This document shows, one piece after another, positions 1 to 7,768 of a stretch of 64,000 nucleotides of DNA. The notes beneath the pieces are model-generated. The model searched no databases. It saw nothing but the letters and a program-made list of their open reading frames with translations, and was not told the DNA's origin. This stretch comes from Microgenomates group bacterium GW2011_GWC1_46_15 (GTDB taxonomy: Bacteria; Patescibacteria; Microgenomatia; UBA1400; UBA12028). The DNA lies in NCBI GenBank assembly GCA_001002285.1, contig LCLX01000001.1, positions 62,001 to 126,000 of the forward strand, read 5' to 3'. Within the stretch, counting starts at the first letter, position 1, and the number at the start of each line of letters is the position of its first letter. Position numbers and translations under genes: made by a program.

Positions 1-25
1 TACTGATATAAAGGAGGAGGGGAAA

Positions 26-286
26 ATGATAAATGGAAGTTTGATTGACATTGCGGGACAAACAATAGAGCAGTCACGGATTGGCGAAAAAGCGAGGATT
101 GCTCTTACAGTAGAGGAACTCAAACGACTTCTTACAAAGTGGCTCGAACGAAAAGAAGAGTTTACAATAGACGATATTCAAACTGCGCAGGCCAACATTG
201 CTGGTCTTGGAGGATATAACCAAGCGGCGCAAGATACAGGATATTCCGCACAAGAGTTAAGAAGTATGACGAATGAATTAGAGTGA
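26..286 (+). CDS. hypothetical protein, 86 aa
   Basis: I do not recognise this protein. It is short, acidic and predicted mostly helical, with a charged middle (residues 30-55) and a Gly/Ala/Gln-rich stretch near residue 60. The start is well supported by a strong ribosome site, AAGGAGGAGG, about 6 nt before the ATG. The stop lies 3 nt before the next ATG at 290, so it is probably co-transcribed with the YqeY-like gene. The window begins only 25 nt upstream, so it may be an internal operon gene. Confidence 0.75.
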   Translation: MINGSLIDIAGQTIEQSRIGEKARIALTVEELKRLLTKWLERKEEFTIDDIQTAQANIAGLGGYNQAAQDTGYSAQELRSMTNELE

Positions 287-289
287 ACT

Positions 290-727
290 ATGTCCCTCCG
301 CACACAAATCACCGATCAGATCAAAACCGCGATGAAAGCGCGCGACACTGTTACTCTTAATGCTCTGCGGTACATTCTTTCAACGATTAAAAATGTTGAG
401 ATCGATGCAAAACATGAATTAAATGACGAAGAAGTGCTGAATGTGATCCAAAAAGAAGTCAAAAACCGCCGCGAAGCGATTATCCAGTTTCAGCAGGGCG
501 GTCGTATGGACATCGTGACCGAAGAACAGAAAAAACTTGACGTATTATTAAAGTTCCTTCCGGCGCAGTTAAGCCAGCAAGACGTTGAAGAAAAAGTCCG
601 CGCAATTGTTGCGGCACTTCCATCGAAAGATATGCCTTCAGCAATGAAAGCAGTGATGGCCGAACTCAAAGGCAAAGCCGATGGAAAAATGATTGCAGAC
701 GCGGTAAAAGTAGCGATTACTATATAA
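290..727 (+). CDS. GatB/YqeY domain-containing protein
   Basis: This 145-residue protein matches the YqeY family, which resembles the C-terminal tRNA-binding tail of the GatB amidotransferase subunit. The N-terminal helices carry MKARDTVTLNALRYILSTIK, then a region with EVKNRREAI and FQQGGR, a Leu/Pro stretch KFLPAQLSQQ, and a C-terminal AELKGKADGKMIADAVK segment, all in the usual family order and at about full length (~145-150 aa). Known YqeY proteins are stand-alone and a role in tRNA-dependent amidation is inferred only from the GatB resemblance. It follows the preceding small gene by 3 nt with no separate promoter visible. Confidence 0.88.
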   Translation: MSLRTQITDQIKTAMKARDTVTLNALRYILSTIKNVEIDAKHELNDEEVLNVIQKEVKNRREAIIQFQQGGRMDIVTEEQKKLDVLLKFLPAQLSQQDVEEKVRAIVAALPSKDMPSAMKAVMAELKGKADGKMIADAVKVAITI

Positions 728-732
728 CAAAC

Positions 733-996
733 TCAAACTTCTTTAACAATCTTTCTTGTTAAGTTAACTTCAAGAGAGAAGCTCTGAGGTCCCTTTTCCC
801 CTTGAGCGCTAATACTAACAATGTATATGTTATTCCCTCTTTCAGTAACGGAATACGAAACATTTCGGAGAACCCCAAGCTTTGGATAAGATTGATCCAA
901 CCAAGACGTTGCTAGGAGTATAGCCTCTCTTGCTCCCCCTTCCCCATCTTGTTGTGTGGGGACAACCTCCCCACCACTTGGACTTGGAAGTGCCAT
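733..996 (-). CDS. hypothetical protein, 87 aa
   Basis: Unrecognised small protein. The N-terminus is Gly/Ser/Pro-rich. The C-terminal half alternates hydrophobic and polar residues (YSVTERGNNIYIVSISAQG, then SFSLEVNLTRKIVKEV) as expected for a small beta sheet. A purine-rich ribosome site (GGAAAGGAAAG) precedes the ATG by about 2-6 nt and supports the start. It converges on the YqeY-like gene with only 5 nt between stops and lies downstream of the anchored protein gene on the same strand. Confidence 0.6.
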   Translation of the reverse strand: MALPSPSGGEVVPTQQDGEGGAREAILLATSWLDQSYPKLGVLRNVSYSVTERGNNIYIVSISAQGEKGPQSFSLEVNLTRKIVKEV

Positions 997-1056
997 AACT
1001 TTCCTTTCCGTTTATCTATCTTACCTATTGTAGCATTCCCCTAAGTTCTAAAGCGA

Positions 1057-1080
1057 ATCCGAACACTACAATGTTCGGAT
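1057..1080. repeat. perfect 9-bp inverted repeat (hairpin)
   Basis: ATCCGAACA (1057-1065) pairs perfectly with TGTTCGGAT (1072-1080) around a 6-nt loop, between the stop of the 675-residue protein gene and the next minus-strand gene. No T-run follows on either strand, so it is not a canonical intrinsic terminator. It may be a processing site or 3'-end stabiliser. Confidence 0.55.
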
Positions 1081-1106
1081 ATGACCAATAGGATACTGTT
1101 AGTATT

Positions 1107-3134
1107 TCATAACTGTTGCCACAAGATTACGTAGCTATACAGACTTGGACTATACACAGGATTATTCTCCCTTATTGTCTTCACAATTGCTGAATGTGTT
1201 GCAATAGCATTTCCTTGTTGGTCATAAGAAGTTGCTGTATATTTTCCAACAGGAATATTTTCGAAAATTGCGGCAAACAACCCGGGGACTTCTGGATGTT
1301 CTGGAGAATGAATCACCGCCTTTTCGTAAGAGTTTGACAACGTTTCATGCTGGATACGCACACGATACCCAGCAAGATCGTCGTAATGTGTGTTATAAAC
1401 AGAAGCAAATAACGTTCCTTTTCCTTGCTCTCCATCACTTTGCACATTGACAGTTCGGACCCCTTGAACTAACGGGAAATCAGTAAGGTTATAGTATATG
1501 GTCAATGGTCCCTCAGTTTGTCCTGTAGGAATAGCGACTGTTTCATTATATTGAGAAAACCGCACGACATTTGTGTACTGCGTGTACTCATTGTTGGGAT
1601 ATACAACAGTAAGTGTGTATTTCAGACCCCGTTCTGGTTTGAGATCGAGCGCAACGGGACTATCATTAAATGCGTACCGGAAACCAAACGTTGTTGTTAT
1701 CGTACTATTTGTTGCAGCTGTATCAGAACTCGTAATAGCAAAATTTACTCGAAATGGATCAGCAATCCCTTCTCTTTGTTTGAATGCATACACAAATGTT
1801 GTAAACTCCGCACGGTTTCCATTTGCTTGCGGCCCATAGATTTTTCCAGTGCCGGAAAACTTCCAAATAGGCATAAGATATCCAAATGGAAACTTTGTTG
1901 TGTCAGTAACCGTAGTTCTTCCAGCGTGGTTTGTACTGAGATAATACACCAGTTCACCAGAGGTAACAACCGCATCGCGAATATCATATCCATCGTCAGT
2001 ATTCATTGTGGTGTATATATCGTTAGTGTTTTCGTGTTCGAACTTTTTTAGTTCAAAAACAAGCCCACCGGTCTTTTTAAGTTCGTCTAAAGCCTCCGGC
2101 ATTTCTTTGAGGAGAAACTCTTGCGGTTTTGTAAAATCAATTGGATATGCATGCAGCCCATCGTCTATCGCGACTACCGTATTTCCTGGACCGACAGTAA
2201 CGGTTAATCCCGTAAAAGAACTAAGCGTATACACGGGGTATGTATCTGTTTTTTTTCTGAAAATAACCATCCACGATTGTTGATCCCGCCAACCAAGGTC
2301 AATTTCCGTACGAAACAACATTTTTTGTTGTGCTGGTTGATCAGATTGCATCAACATACCATTTCTCGTTTGAACAACTTCATACCCACTCATGTCATAC
2401 CCTTTTTCTTGTAAAAATTGTTGAGCTGCTGTAATAGCTAGCTCTTTCGTCGGGGCGGGACCCTCTTGAGGTTTCGTAAAATACCGGTATCCATCATCAA
2501 ACGCATTAATCGCCAATACTCTGTCAGTCGTTTTAAACAGGAAAGATTGAGGATTCATGTTATCCAATCGTGTATGGGGTGTGTTTATTGAGAATTTTTT
2601 TGCAAGATCAGTTGCTTCTTGTTCTGAGTACTGTCCAAAAAAAATGGAGTAAATGGGAATGGTATGTGTTGTTTGCGCAAACGCTTGTTGAATAAACCGC
2701 ATTGACTGTTGCTGTGGGATTTCAATCTTTAAGTTTCTAATATGTGTACCATTTTCCTCACCAAGAGAATAAAGCGGAATGTCTTTTTTAACCCGGGGAC
2801 TTGTTGGGGGAGTTGGAGCAGTAGAATTGTTGCCCTGTTGATTTTCCTGTTGGCGAAGCAACTCTGAAAGCGGAAGTCCCTCAAAACTTGGTTTTACTTC
2901 CGTAAAAATTTGTTCAGTTAGTTTTTCAACAGGTTTATTTTTTTGAAACAAAAAGAAAAAAACAGCCGATAAGAAAGAAAAAATTGTAAGAAGTGTACAA
3001 GCAACAACAAATCGTTTATATAACCTAATTCGAGACCAAATTGGTAATAACGTGGATTTTTCTTGTGCAGAAATTTGAAGTTTATCATCCTTGGGAGTCA
3101 TAGAAATGTGTGGTACTTCTGATTCCATATTCAC
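1107..3134 (-). CDS. large membrane-anchored protein of unknown function
   Basis: This 675-residue protein has a polar N-terminus, one clear membrane segment at about residues 42-64 (hydrophobic run ending in FFFLFQK), then a Pro/Thr/Gln-rich linker (about 90-115) and a long extracytoplasmic region rich in Tyr, Thr and Asn. A stretch near residues 230-300 (AAQQFLQEKGYD, then a beta-rich segment) faintly recalls PepSY/YycI-like folds, and the last ~130 residues look beta-sandwich-like. I cannot assign a function. It starts 1 nt from the sod stop region and both read on the minus strand, so they may be co-transcribed. Confidence 0.75.
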   Translation of the reverse strand: MNMESEVPHISMTPKDDKLQISAQEKSTLLPIWSRIRLYKRFVVACTLLTIFSFLSAVFFFLFQKNKPVEKLTEQIFTEVKPSFEGLPLSELLRQQENQQGNNSTAPTPPTSPRVKKDIPLYSLGEENGTHIRNLKIEIPQQQSMRFIQQAFAQTTHTIPIYSIFFGQYSEQEATDLAKKFSINTPHTRLDNMNPQSFLFKTTDRVLAINAFDDGYRYFTKPQEGPAPTKELAITAAQQFLQEKGYDMSGYEVVQTRNGMLMQSDQPAQQKMLFRTEIDLGWRDQQSWMVIFRKKTDTYPVYTLSSFTGLTVTVGPGNTVVAIDDGLHAYPIDFTKPQEFLLKEMPEALDELKKTGGLVFELKKFEHENTNDIYTTMNTDDGYDIRDAVVTSGELVYYLSTNHAGRTTVTDTTKFPFGYLMPIWKFSGTGKIYGPQANGNRAEFTTFVYAFKQREGIADPFRVNFAITSSDTAATNSTITTTFGFRYAFNDSPVALDLKPERGLKYTLTVVYPNNEYTQYTNVVRFSQYNETVAIPTGQTEGPLTIYYNLTDFPLVQGVRTVNVQSDGEQGKGTLFASVYNTHYDDLAGYRVRIQHETLSNSYEKAVIHSPEHPEVPGLFAAIFENIPVGKYTATSYDQQGNAIATHSAIVKTIRENNPVYSPSLYSYVILWQQL

Positions 3135-3135
3135 T

Positions 3136-3750
3136 CTATTTTTTCATCGACACATATCTCGCCTCAACCGCTTGCCAATCAACAACATTCCACCACGCGG
3201 TAACGTAATCCGGGCGCTTGTTTTGATACTTCAAGTAATATGCGTGTTCCCATACATCCAAACCAAGAACGGGGAACTTGCCCTCACTCAATGGGTTGTC
3301 CTGGTTTGCGGTTGACATGATTGCCAGTGTTCCGACTGCATCGGCAACAAGCCACGCCCATCCACTTCCAAACCGCCCACCTGCTTCTGCGGCAAACTTT
3401 TCCTTAAACTGGTCAAATCCGCCAAATGTTTTTGTGATTGCTTCAGCCAAAGTACCAACGGGAACATCGCCTTTTCCTGGTCCCATAATGGTCCAGAACA
3501 TCGAGTGGTTGTAGTGTCCGCCGCCGTGATTTCGAACGGCGGTACGGATTGCCTCGGGAACCGTGTTTAAATCTTTCAACAGTTCTTCAATGGGTTTATT
3601 TTGCAGTTCTGGAGCCGATTCCAACGCTGCGTTCAATTTATCAATATACGCCTGGTGATGTTTTGTGTGATGGATTTCCATCGTCTGCGCGTCAATATGT
3701 GGCTCAAGCGCGTTATACGCGTACGAAAGTTTCGGAAGTGTGTGTGGCAT
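3136..3750 (-). CDS. sodA: superoxide dismutase, Mn type (Fe/Mn family)
   Basis: It converts superoxide to O2 and H2O2 in the cytoplasm. The 204 residues are full length for the Fe/Mn family. Metal ligands are His27 (IHHTKHH), His82 (HYNHSMFW), and Asp165 and His169 (DVWEHAYY). The GGGH motif before the second ligand and the ANQDNP motif carrying the active-site Gln near residue 150 favour Mn over Fe use; cambialistic use cannot be excluded. An AGGAGG site lies about 5 nt before the ATG. It is divergent from the aldolase gene at 3809, sharing a 58-bp promoter region. Its presence suggests oxygen exposure, perhaps with a host. Confidence 0.96.
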   Translation of the reverse strand: MPHTLPKLSYAYNALEPHIDAQTMEIHHTKHHQAYIDKLNAALESAPELQNKPIEELLKDLNTVPEAIRTAVRNHGGGHYNHSMFWTIMGPGKGDVPVGTLAEAITKTFGGFDQFKEKFAAEAGGRFGSGWAWLVADAVGTLAIMSTANQDNPLSEGKFPVLGLDVWEHAYYLKYQNKRPDYVTAWWNVVDWQAVEARYVSMKK

Positions 3751-3808
3751 GTAGCCTCCTGTAATAAAAATGTTTGTGGTTTATGTACATCTAGGATAGC
3801 ATAGTTAT

Positions 3809-4693
3809 ATGACGCTGTCCGATATCCAGACGAAAACCGGAAAATTTACAATTGCGGCGTGTGATCAACGCGCGTCGCTTGCGACAATGCTTGGCGTTGA
3901 TCCGATGAGTGAATCGGGAAAGTCCACGCTCGAGCGCGTAAAAACGGTGTTCATGGAAACATTTTCTCCGATATGTTCTGGGGTGTTAGTTGATCCCGAG
4001 TTTGGCATGCCGAGCTTGGAGAAAAAGGGAAGGTCGGGCCTTTTGCTTACGCTCGAGAAACCACCATATAGTTCGTTTAATCCAGACGACATTCCAGATC
4101 TGTATGATGACGGTCTATATGGGAAGGTTGGGCCTTTTGCTGGGAATGGAACTGCGGCGGCAAAAATACTCCTGTGGTACAACCCATTAAGCAAAAACGC
4201 AGAGCTAAAACAACAGCTTATTCAGGAACTGTATAAACAGGCGCAGTCCGCACACACGCCATTTTTGCTGGAAATTTTACTTCATCCACTTGAAAAAAAG
4301 TTTCGTTCTAGTGAAGAAGCGTTTAAGCTTCAACTAGAAACGGTGCACACATTTGCAAACCAGTGCGATGTATTAAAACTTGAAGCTCCCGCACTGCCAA
4401 GCGAACCATTAGATATTCCAGCCTTTGAAAAGCGGTGCACTCAAATTACACAAGAGATGAAAAAACATTCTGGCACAAAAACAACGCCATGGATTTTACT
4501 TACCCGTGGCACAGCATACGAGCGGTTTTTGCTTGCACTCCAACTTGCGATGAAACATGGCGCAAGCGGATTTGCCGCCGGCCGCGCAGTATGGAAAGAG
4601 TTCGCAGAGTTTCCGACGGAAGAAGAGCAGTTCAAGTTTATCCGCACGGTCGCGCGCAAGCGCATGGAAAAACTCATTGAAATTGTTGTTTAA
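3809..4693 (+). CDS. LacD-type class I aldolase (tagatose-bisphosphate aldolase family)
   Basis: This 294-residue protein has the layout of the LacD/YihT class I (Schiff-base) aldolases: ACDQRASL near residue 18, VLVDPEFG near 62, AAKILLWYNP, LEILLHP, then DVLKLEAP near residue 190, whose Lys is the likely Schiff-base residue, and a C-terminal phosphate-binding GASGFAAGRAVW. The substrate is a phosphorylated ketose, but which one (tagatose-1,6-bisphosphate, sulfofructose-phosphate or another) cannot be told from sequence. No Shine-Dalgarno is visible; TAGGAT and TAGCAT lie just upstream of the ATG, consistent with a leaderless transcript. Confidence 0.8.
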   Translation: MTLSDIQTKTGKFTIAACDQRASLATMLGVDPMSESGKSTLERVKTVFMETFSPICSGVLVDPEFGMPSLEKKGRSGLLLTLEKPPYSSFNPDDIPDLYDDGLYGKVGPFAGNGTAAAKILLWYNPLSKNAELKQQLIQELYKQAQSAHTPFLLEILLHPLEKKFRSSEEAFKLQLETVHTFANQCDVLKLEAPALPSEPLDIPAFEKRCTQITQEMKKHSGTKTTPWILLTRGTAYERFLLALQLAMKHGASGFAAGRAVWKEFAEFPTEEEQFKFIRTVARKRMEKLIEIVV

Positions 4694-4723
4694 CCGTACT
4701 TGCCCGCCCGCGAAATATATGGC

Positions 4724-5749
4724 ATGAACAAAAAACTTTTACACACAGTGTTGTTTGCTTGGTTCCGCAAACACGGGCGCATTTTGCCTTGGCGCATGCG
4801 GGAATTATCAGCATTGCATAAAGCAAAAAAAATCAGCAAAACAAAAGTATCCGTACTTCGCGACTCAACCATTGCCAGCTACTTCACGACGAAATGGAAT
4901 CGCGATCCATACACGATTATTGTTTCCGAACTCATGCTCCAGCAAACGCAGGTAGACCGCGTGCTGCCGAAATTTGAATCGTTTATCCGCAAATGGCCAA
5001 CAGTTCACGATCTTTCCAAAGCAAAACTTTCTGAGGTGTTGATTGAGTGGAAGGGTTTAGGATACAATCGCCGCGCAAAATTTCTGCATGAAATGGCTCA
5101 CGCAGTTGTTCATACCCATAAGGGAAACTTCCCGAAAACCGAAGAAGAACTACGGAAACTTTCCGGCGTTGGCGAGTACACCGCGCGCGCAGTTCTGACA
5201 TTCGCGTATGGAAAAGATATCGGTGTTGTAGATACAAATATCCGGCGCATATTTTCCCGCGTCATGTTTGGGAAAGAAGCGGGGCAAGTTGATATTTCCA
5301 CCAAAGAATTTTTTGCAGTTATTGATCAATCCGTGCCGCGCGGGAAAGGTGATCCGTGGAATCAAGCACTGATGGATTTTGGCGCACTTGTGTGTACGGC
5401 TAAGGCCCCAAAATGTGATGTGTGCCCGCTCCAAACGGTGTGTATAGCGAATCTTTCTGAACAAAAACACGGATTCAGAAACTATGCTGATTCACTCGCA
5501 ACAAAAAACAAAAAAATCAACATAAAAAAGAGTGGGGCGAAAAAAATTCCGTTTAAACAAGCCGACCGGTACTTTCGCGGAAAAGTTATTGATATATTAC
5601 GCGATGGCCATCAGCATATGGAAAAACTTTATCAGCAAGTAGAGCGTGATCATAAACTCCGTGATAAAAAACGGTGGGGAAATATTATTGAAAGCCTCAT
5701 GATTGATGGGCTTATTGCTATTCGCGGCTCGACAGTGTCATTAGCATAA
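4724..5749 (+). CDS. mutY: A/G-specific adenine glycosylase (MutY)
   Basis: It removes adenine opposite 8-oxoguanine. Visible are the catalytic Glu69 in SELMLQQTQV, the helix-hairpin-helix LSGVGEYTARAV with Asp170 in VDTN, and a [4Fe-4S] motif C224-x6-C231-x2-C234-x5-C240. Two oddities: a ~35-residue basic insertion (about residues 25-60) between the LPWR motif and the DPYTIIVSE block, and no NUDIX-like C-terminal domain; the last ~80 residues instead look like a small winged helix. A TTG at 4700 would add 8 residues, but the ATG at 4724 matches the family start. Two NUDIX genes elsewhere in the window might cover oxidised nucleotides. Confidence 0.93.
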   Translation: MNKKLLHTVLFAWFRKHGRILPWRMRELSALHKAKKISKTKVSVLRDSTIASYFTTKWNRDPYTIIVSELMLQQTQVDRVLPKFESFIRKWPTVHDLSKAKLSEVLIEWKGLGYNRRAKFLHEMAHAVVHTHKGNFPKTEEELRKLSGVGEYTARAVLTFAYGKDIGVVDTNIRRIFSRVMFGKEAGQVDISTKEFFAVIDQSVPRGKGDPWNQALMDFGALVCTAKAPKCDVCPLQTVCIANLSEQKHGFRNYADSLATKNKKINIKKSGAKKIPFKQADRYFRGKVIDILRDGHQHMEKLYQQVERDHKLRDKKRWGNIIESLMIDGLIAIRGSTVSLA

Positions 5750-5810
5750 AAAGGAGGAGGAAGGAAGATAGTCTTGCAAACCACACCGCTTTTCTTTACC
5801 CTACACACGT

Positions 5811-6401
5811 ATGCAGTATGTTTTCCTAGACGTTGAGACACAAAAATCTTTTGACCAGGTTGGAGGCAACTTCCCTGACCGCCTCGGCATCTCCTACGTT
5901 GGGATCTGCGTGCGAAACGGCTCATCCGGTAAAGGAGAAATGCAAGGATTTTTTGAGCAGGATCTTCCCAAGTTGTGGCCGATTCTCGAACACGCCGACG
6001 TCATCGTCGGATTCAACATTATTACGTTTGATTTTGAAGCGCTCCGTCCGTACTACACGGGCAATATCCGTGAGTGGCCGGTGCTTGATTTGCTTGACCG
6101 CGTAAAAGACTCAACTGGCCACCGCGTGAGCTTGGACTCAATTGCAACACAAACCCTCGGAGTGCAAAAAAGCGGTTCGGGACTGGACGCATTAGAGTAC
6201 TATGCAAAAAAACAGTTCGACAAACTATCCATGTATTGTTTGAAAGACGTTGAGATCACGCGCGATGTGTATGACTATGGTGCCTCAAAAGGAAACATTA
6301 AATTTTTGAATAAGTGGAATCGGCTCATTGAAGCAAAAATAGATTTTGGGTTTGCGCCCAAAAAACACGTTGGTGTGCAGATGACACTCATGGGGGCATA
6401 G
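5811..6401 (+). CDS. DEDD-type 3'-5' exonuclease, YprB-like RNase H fold
   Basis: The 196-residue protein has the four acidic positions of the DEDD superfamily: Asp7 and Glu9 in FLDVET, an Asp in GFNIITFDFEAL, and a final Asp in CLKDVEITRDVYDYG, where Tyr at the expected spacing suggests the DEDDy subtype. It resembles the YprB/predicted RNase H-like group rather than DNA polymerase proofreading subunits, so the substrate (RNA or DNA) is unknown. The ATG is preceded by TACCCT 8 nt away and has no ribosome site. Confidence 0.8.
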   Translation: MQYVFLDVETQKSFDQVGGNFPDRLGISYVGICVRNGSSGKGEMQGFFEQDLPKLWPILEHADVIVGFNIITFDFEALRPYYTGNIREWPVLDLLDRVKDSTGHRVSLDSIATQTLGVQKSGSGLDALEYYAKKQFDKLSMYCLKDVEITRDVYDYGASKGNIKFLNKWNRLIEAKIDFGFAPKKHVGVQMTLMGA

Positions 6402-6424
6402 TCGAGTTGGCACACCCTCAGGTT

Positions 6425-6430
6425 TATACT
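6425..6430 (+). promoter_or_regulatory. -10 element (TATACT) of the NUDIX gene
   Basis: TATACT abuts an ATG at 6431 and lies 6 nt before a second ATG at 6437. A start of transcription 7 nt after the hexamer would fall on the ATG at 6437, predicting a leaderless mRNA and favouring that start. Confidence 0.55.
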
Positions 6431-6436
6431 ATGACC

Positions 6437-7006
6437 ATGGCAAAACTTTCAGAGTACAAAGGAAAGCGGTGTTTAACCGCTTCCGGCTGGCTGATTTACA
6501 ACGATAAAGTCTTGTTTGTGAAACATGCGTTGTTAGGCATTTGGCTTTCCCCCGGTGGCCATGTTGAAGAACACGAGCTCCCGCACCTCGCCGCGGAACG
6601 CGAGTTTTTTGAAGAAACGGGGATTCAGGTGAAGGTGGTGAGCGCGCACCCGGAAGTTGTGTCTGCGCCGGAAACAGAAAATTTGCCACTCCCATTTGTG
6701 TATAACGTACACTGGATTAATCCGCCAGGTCAAGCAAAACCCAGTCCAACCACAGGAAAAATTTGTGAACAGCACTATGTGTTTGGATTTTTTGTTGAAC
6801 CTGTTAGCAACATGGCCGATATAAAAATCAGCGATAAAGGGGTTGAAGAAGTGCGGTGGTTTTCACGCAAAGAACTTGCGGATGTGCAGACAACGAACAC
6901 AATCCGCAATGAGGCGTACTATGCGTTTGACCGGCATCCTTCCGCAAAGAAAAACTCAACATCATCCCACCGGGCTATGGCTGCCCGCAAATCAGGCAAA
7001 CATTGA
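6437..7006 (+). CDS. NUDIX hydrolase
   Basis: A complete NUDIX box G-x5-E-x7-REFFEETGI is present (GHVEEHE, LPHLAAE, REFFEETGI, about residues 40-62), so this is a nucleoside-diphosphate-X hydrolase. The substrate is unknown. It is 189 residues, longer than MutT, with an insertion (PPGQAKPSPTTGK) and a basic Ser/Lys tail. An in-frame TTG at 6407 would add ten residues that do not look like part of the fold; the ATG at 6437 is chosen from the promoter position. Confidence 0.9.
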   Translation: MAKLSEYKGKRCLTASGWLIYNDKVLFVKHALLGIWLSPGGHVEEHELPHLAAEREFFEETGIQVKVVSAHPEVVSAPETENLPLPFVYNVHWINPPGQAKPSPTTGKICEQHYVFGFFVEPVSNMADIKISDKGVEEVRWFSRKELADVQTTNTIRNEAYYAFDRHPSAKKNSTSSHRAMAARKSGKH

Positions 7007-7016
7007 TCTCTTCCTG

Positions 7017-7022
7017 TACAAT
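7017..7022 (+). promoter_or_regulatory. -10 element (TACAAT) of the sufCBD unit
   Basis: TACAAT ends 17 nt before the sufC ATG at 7040, predicting a leader of about 11 nt with no clear Shine-Dalgarno. Confidence 0.5.
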
Positions 7023-7039
7023 ACTTGCTCAAAGCGCCT

Positions 7040-7768
7040 ATGTTGAAGATTACAAACCTCCACGTTTTTGTTGAAAAAACACCGATTCTTTCCGGCGTTT
7101 CGTTGGTGGTAAAACCTGGCGAGGTACACGCCATTATGGGGCCAAACGGAAGTGGAAAGTCCACGCTGGCGTATACATTGGCCGGCCATCCAAAATATAG
7201 CGTCACGAAGGGTAATGTAAAACTGGACAAGCACAACCTTCTTGAAATGACTCCAGACGAGCGTGCCCGTGCGGGGTTATTTTTGGCATTCCAGTATCCC
7301 GTGGAAATTGGCGGCGTTTCTGTACAGAACTTCTTGCGCGCGGCATACGAAGCAAAGTTTGGTCCGCTCAAAAGCATTGTAGAGTTCCGCGAAATATTGC
7401 GGATTGAAGGGGAGAAAGTTGGAGTAAAAAAAGAGTTGTTAGAGCGCAATGTAAACGAAGGATTTTCTGGTGGTGAAAAAAAGCGGTTGGAGATTTTGCA
7501 GATGATGGTGTTAAAACCGAGCGTTGCTGTGTTGGATGAAACCGATTCAGGTCTTGACGTTGACGCGATTAAAACCGTTGCTCGCGGAGTTCGCGCAGTG
7601 ATTGCCGCGCACAATACTGGAGTGATTGTGATTACGCATTATCAGCGTATCTTAAAATACCTTGAACCCGAGTTTGTGCACGTGATGGTAAAGGGAAATA
7701 TTGTCAAAAGCGGCGGACAGAAATTTGGTGAAGAGTTAGAAAAAAACGGATATACATCGTATGTCTAG
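7040..7768 (+). CDS. sufC: Fe-S cluster assembly ATPase SufC
   Basis: SufC is the ABC-type ATPase of the SufBCD scaffold that builds Fe-S clusters. The 242 residues show Walker A (GPNGSGKST, near residue 34), the SufC-typical signature EGFSGGEKKR, Walker B ending VLDETDSGLD, and the switch His in ITHYQR. A TTG at 7025 would add five residues, but the ATG at 7040 gives the usual N-terminus. Its end overlaps sufB by 8 nt, suggesting translational coupling. Confidence 0.96.
   Translation: MLKITNLHVFVEKTPILSGVSLVVKPGEVHAIMGPNGSGKSTLAYTLAGHPKYSVTKGNVKLDKHNLLEMTPDERARAGLFLAFQYPVEIGGVSVQNFLRAAYEAKFGPLKSIVEFREILRIEGEKVGVKKELLERNVNEGFSGGEKKRLEILQMMVLKPSVAVLDETDSGLDVDAIKTVARGVRAVIAAHNTGVIVITHYQRILKYLEPEFVHVMVKGNIVKSGGQKFGEELEKNGYTSYV

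Noticed and set aside
5750..5775. AAAAGGAGGAGG as the ribosome site of a small gene before 5811
   Set aside because: No start codon at suitable distance opens a frame of useful length, and the exonuclease ATG is 50 nt away.
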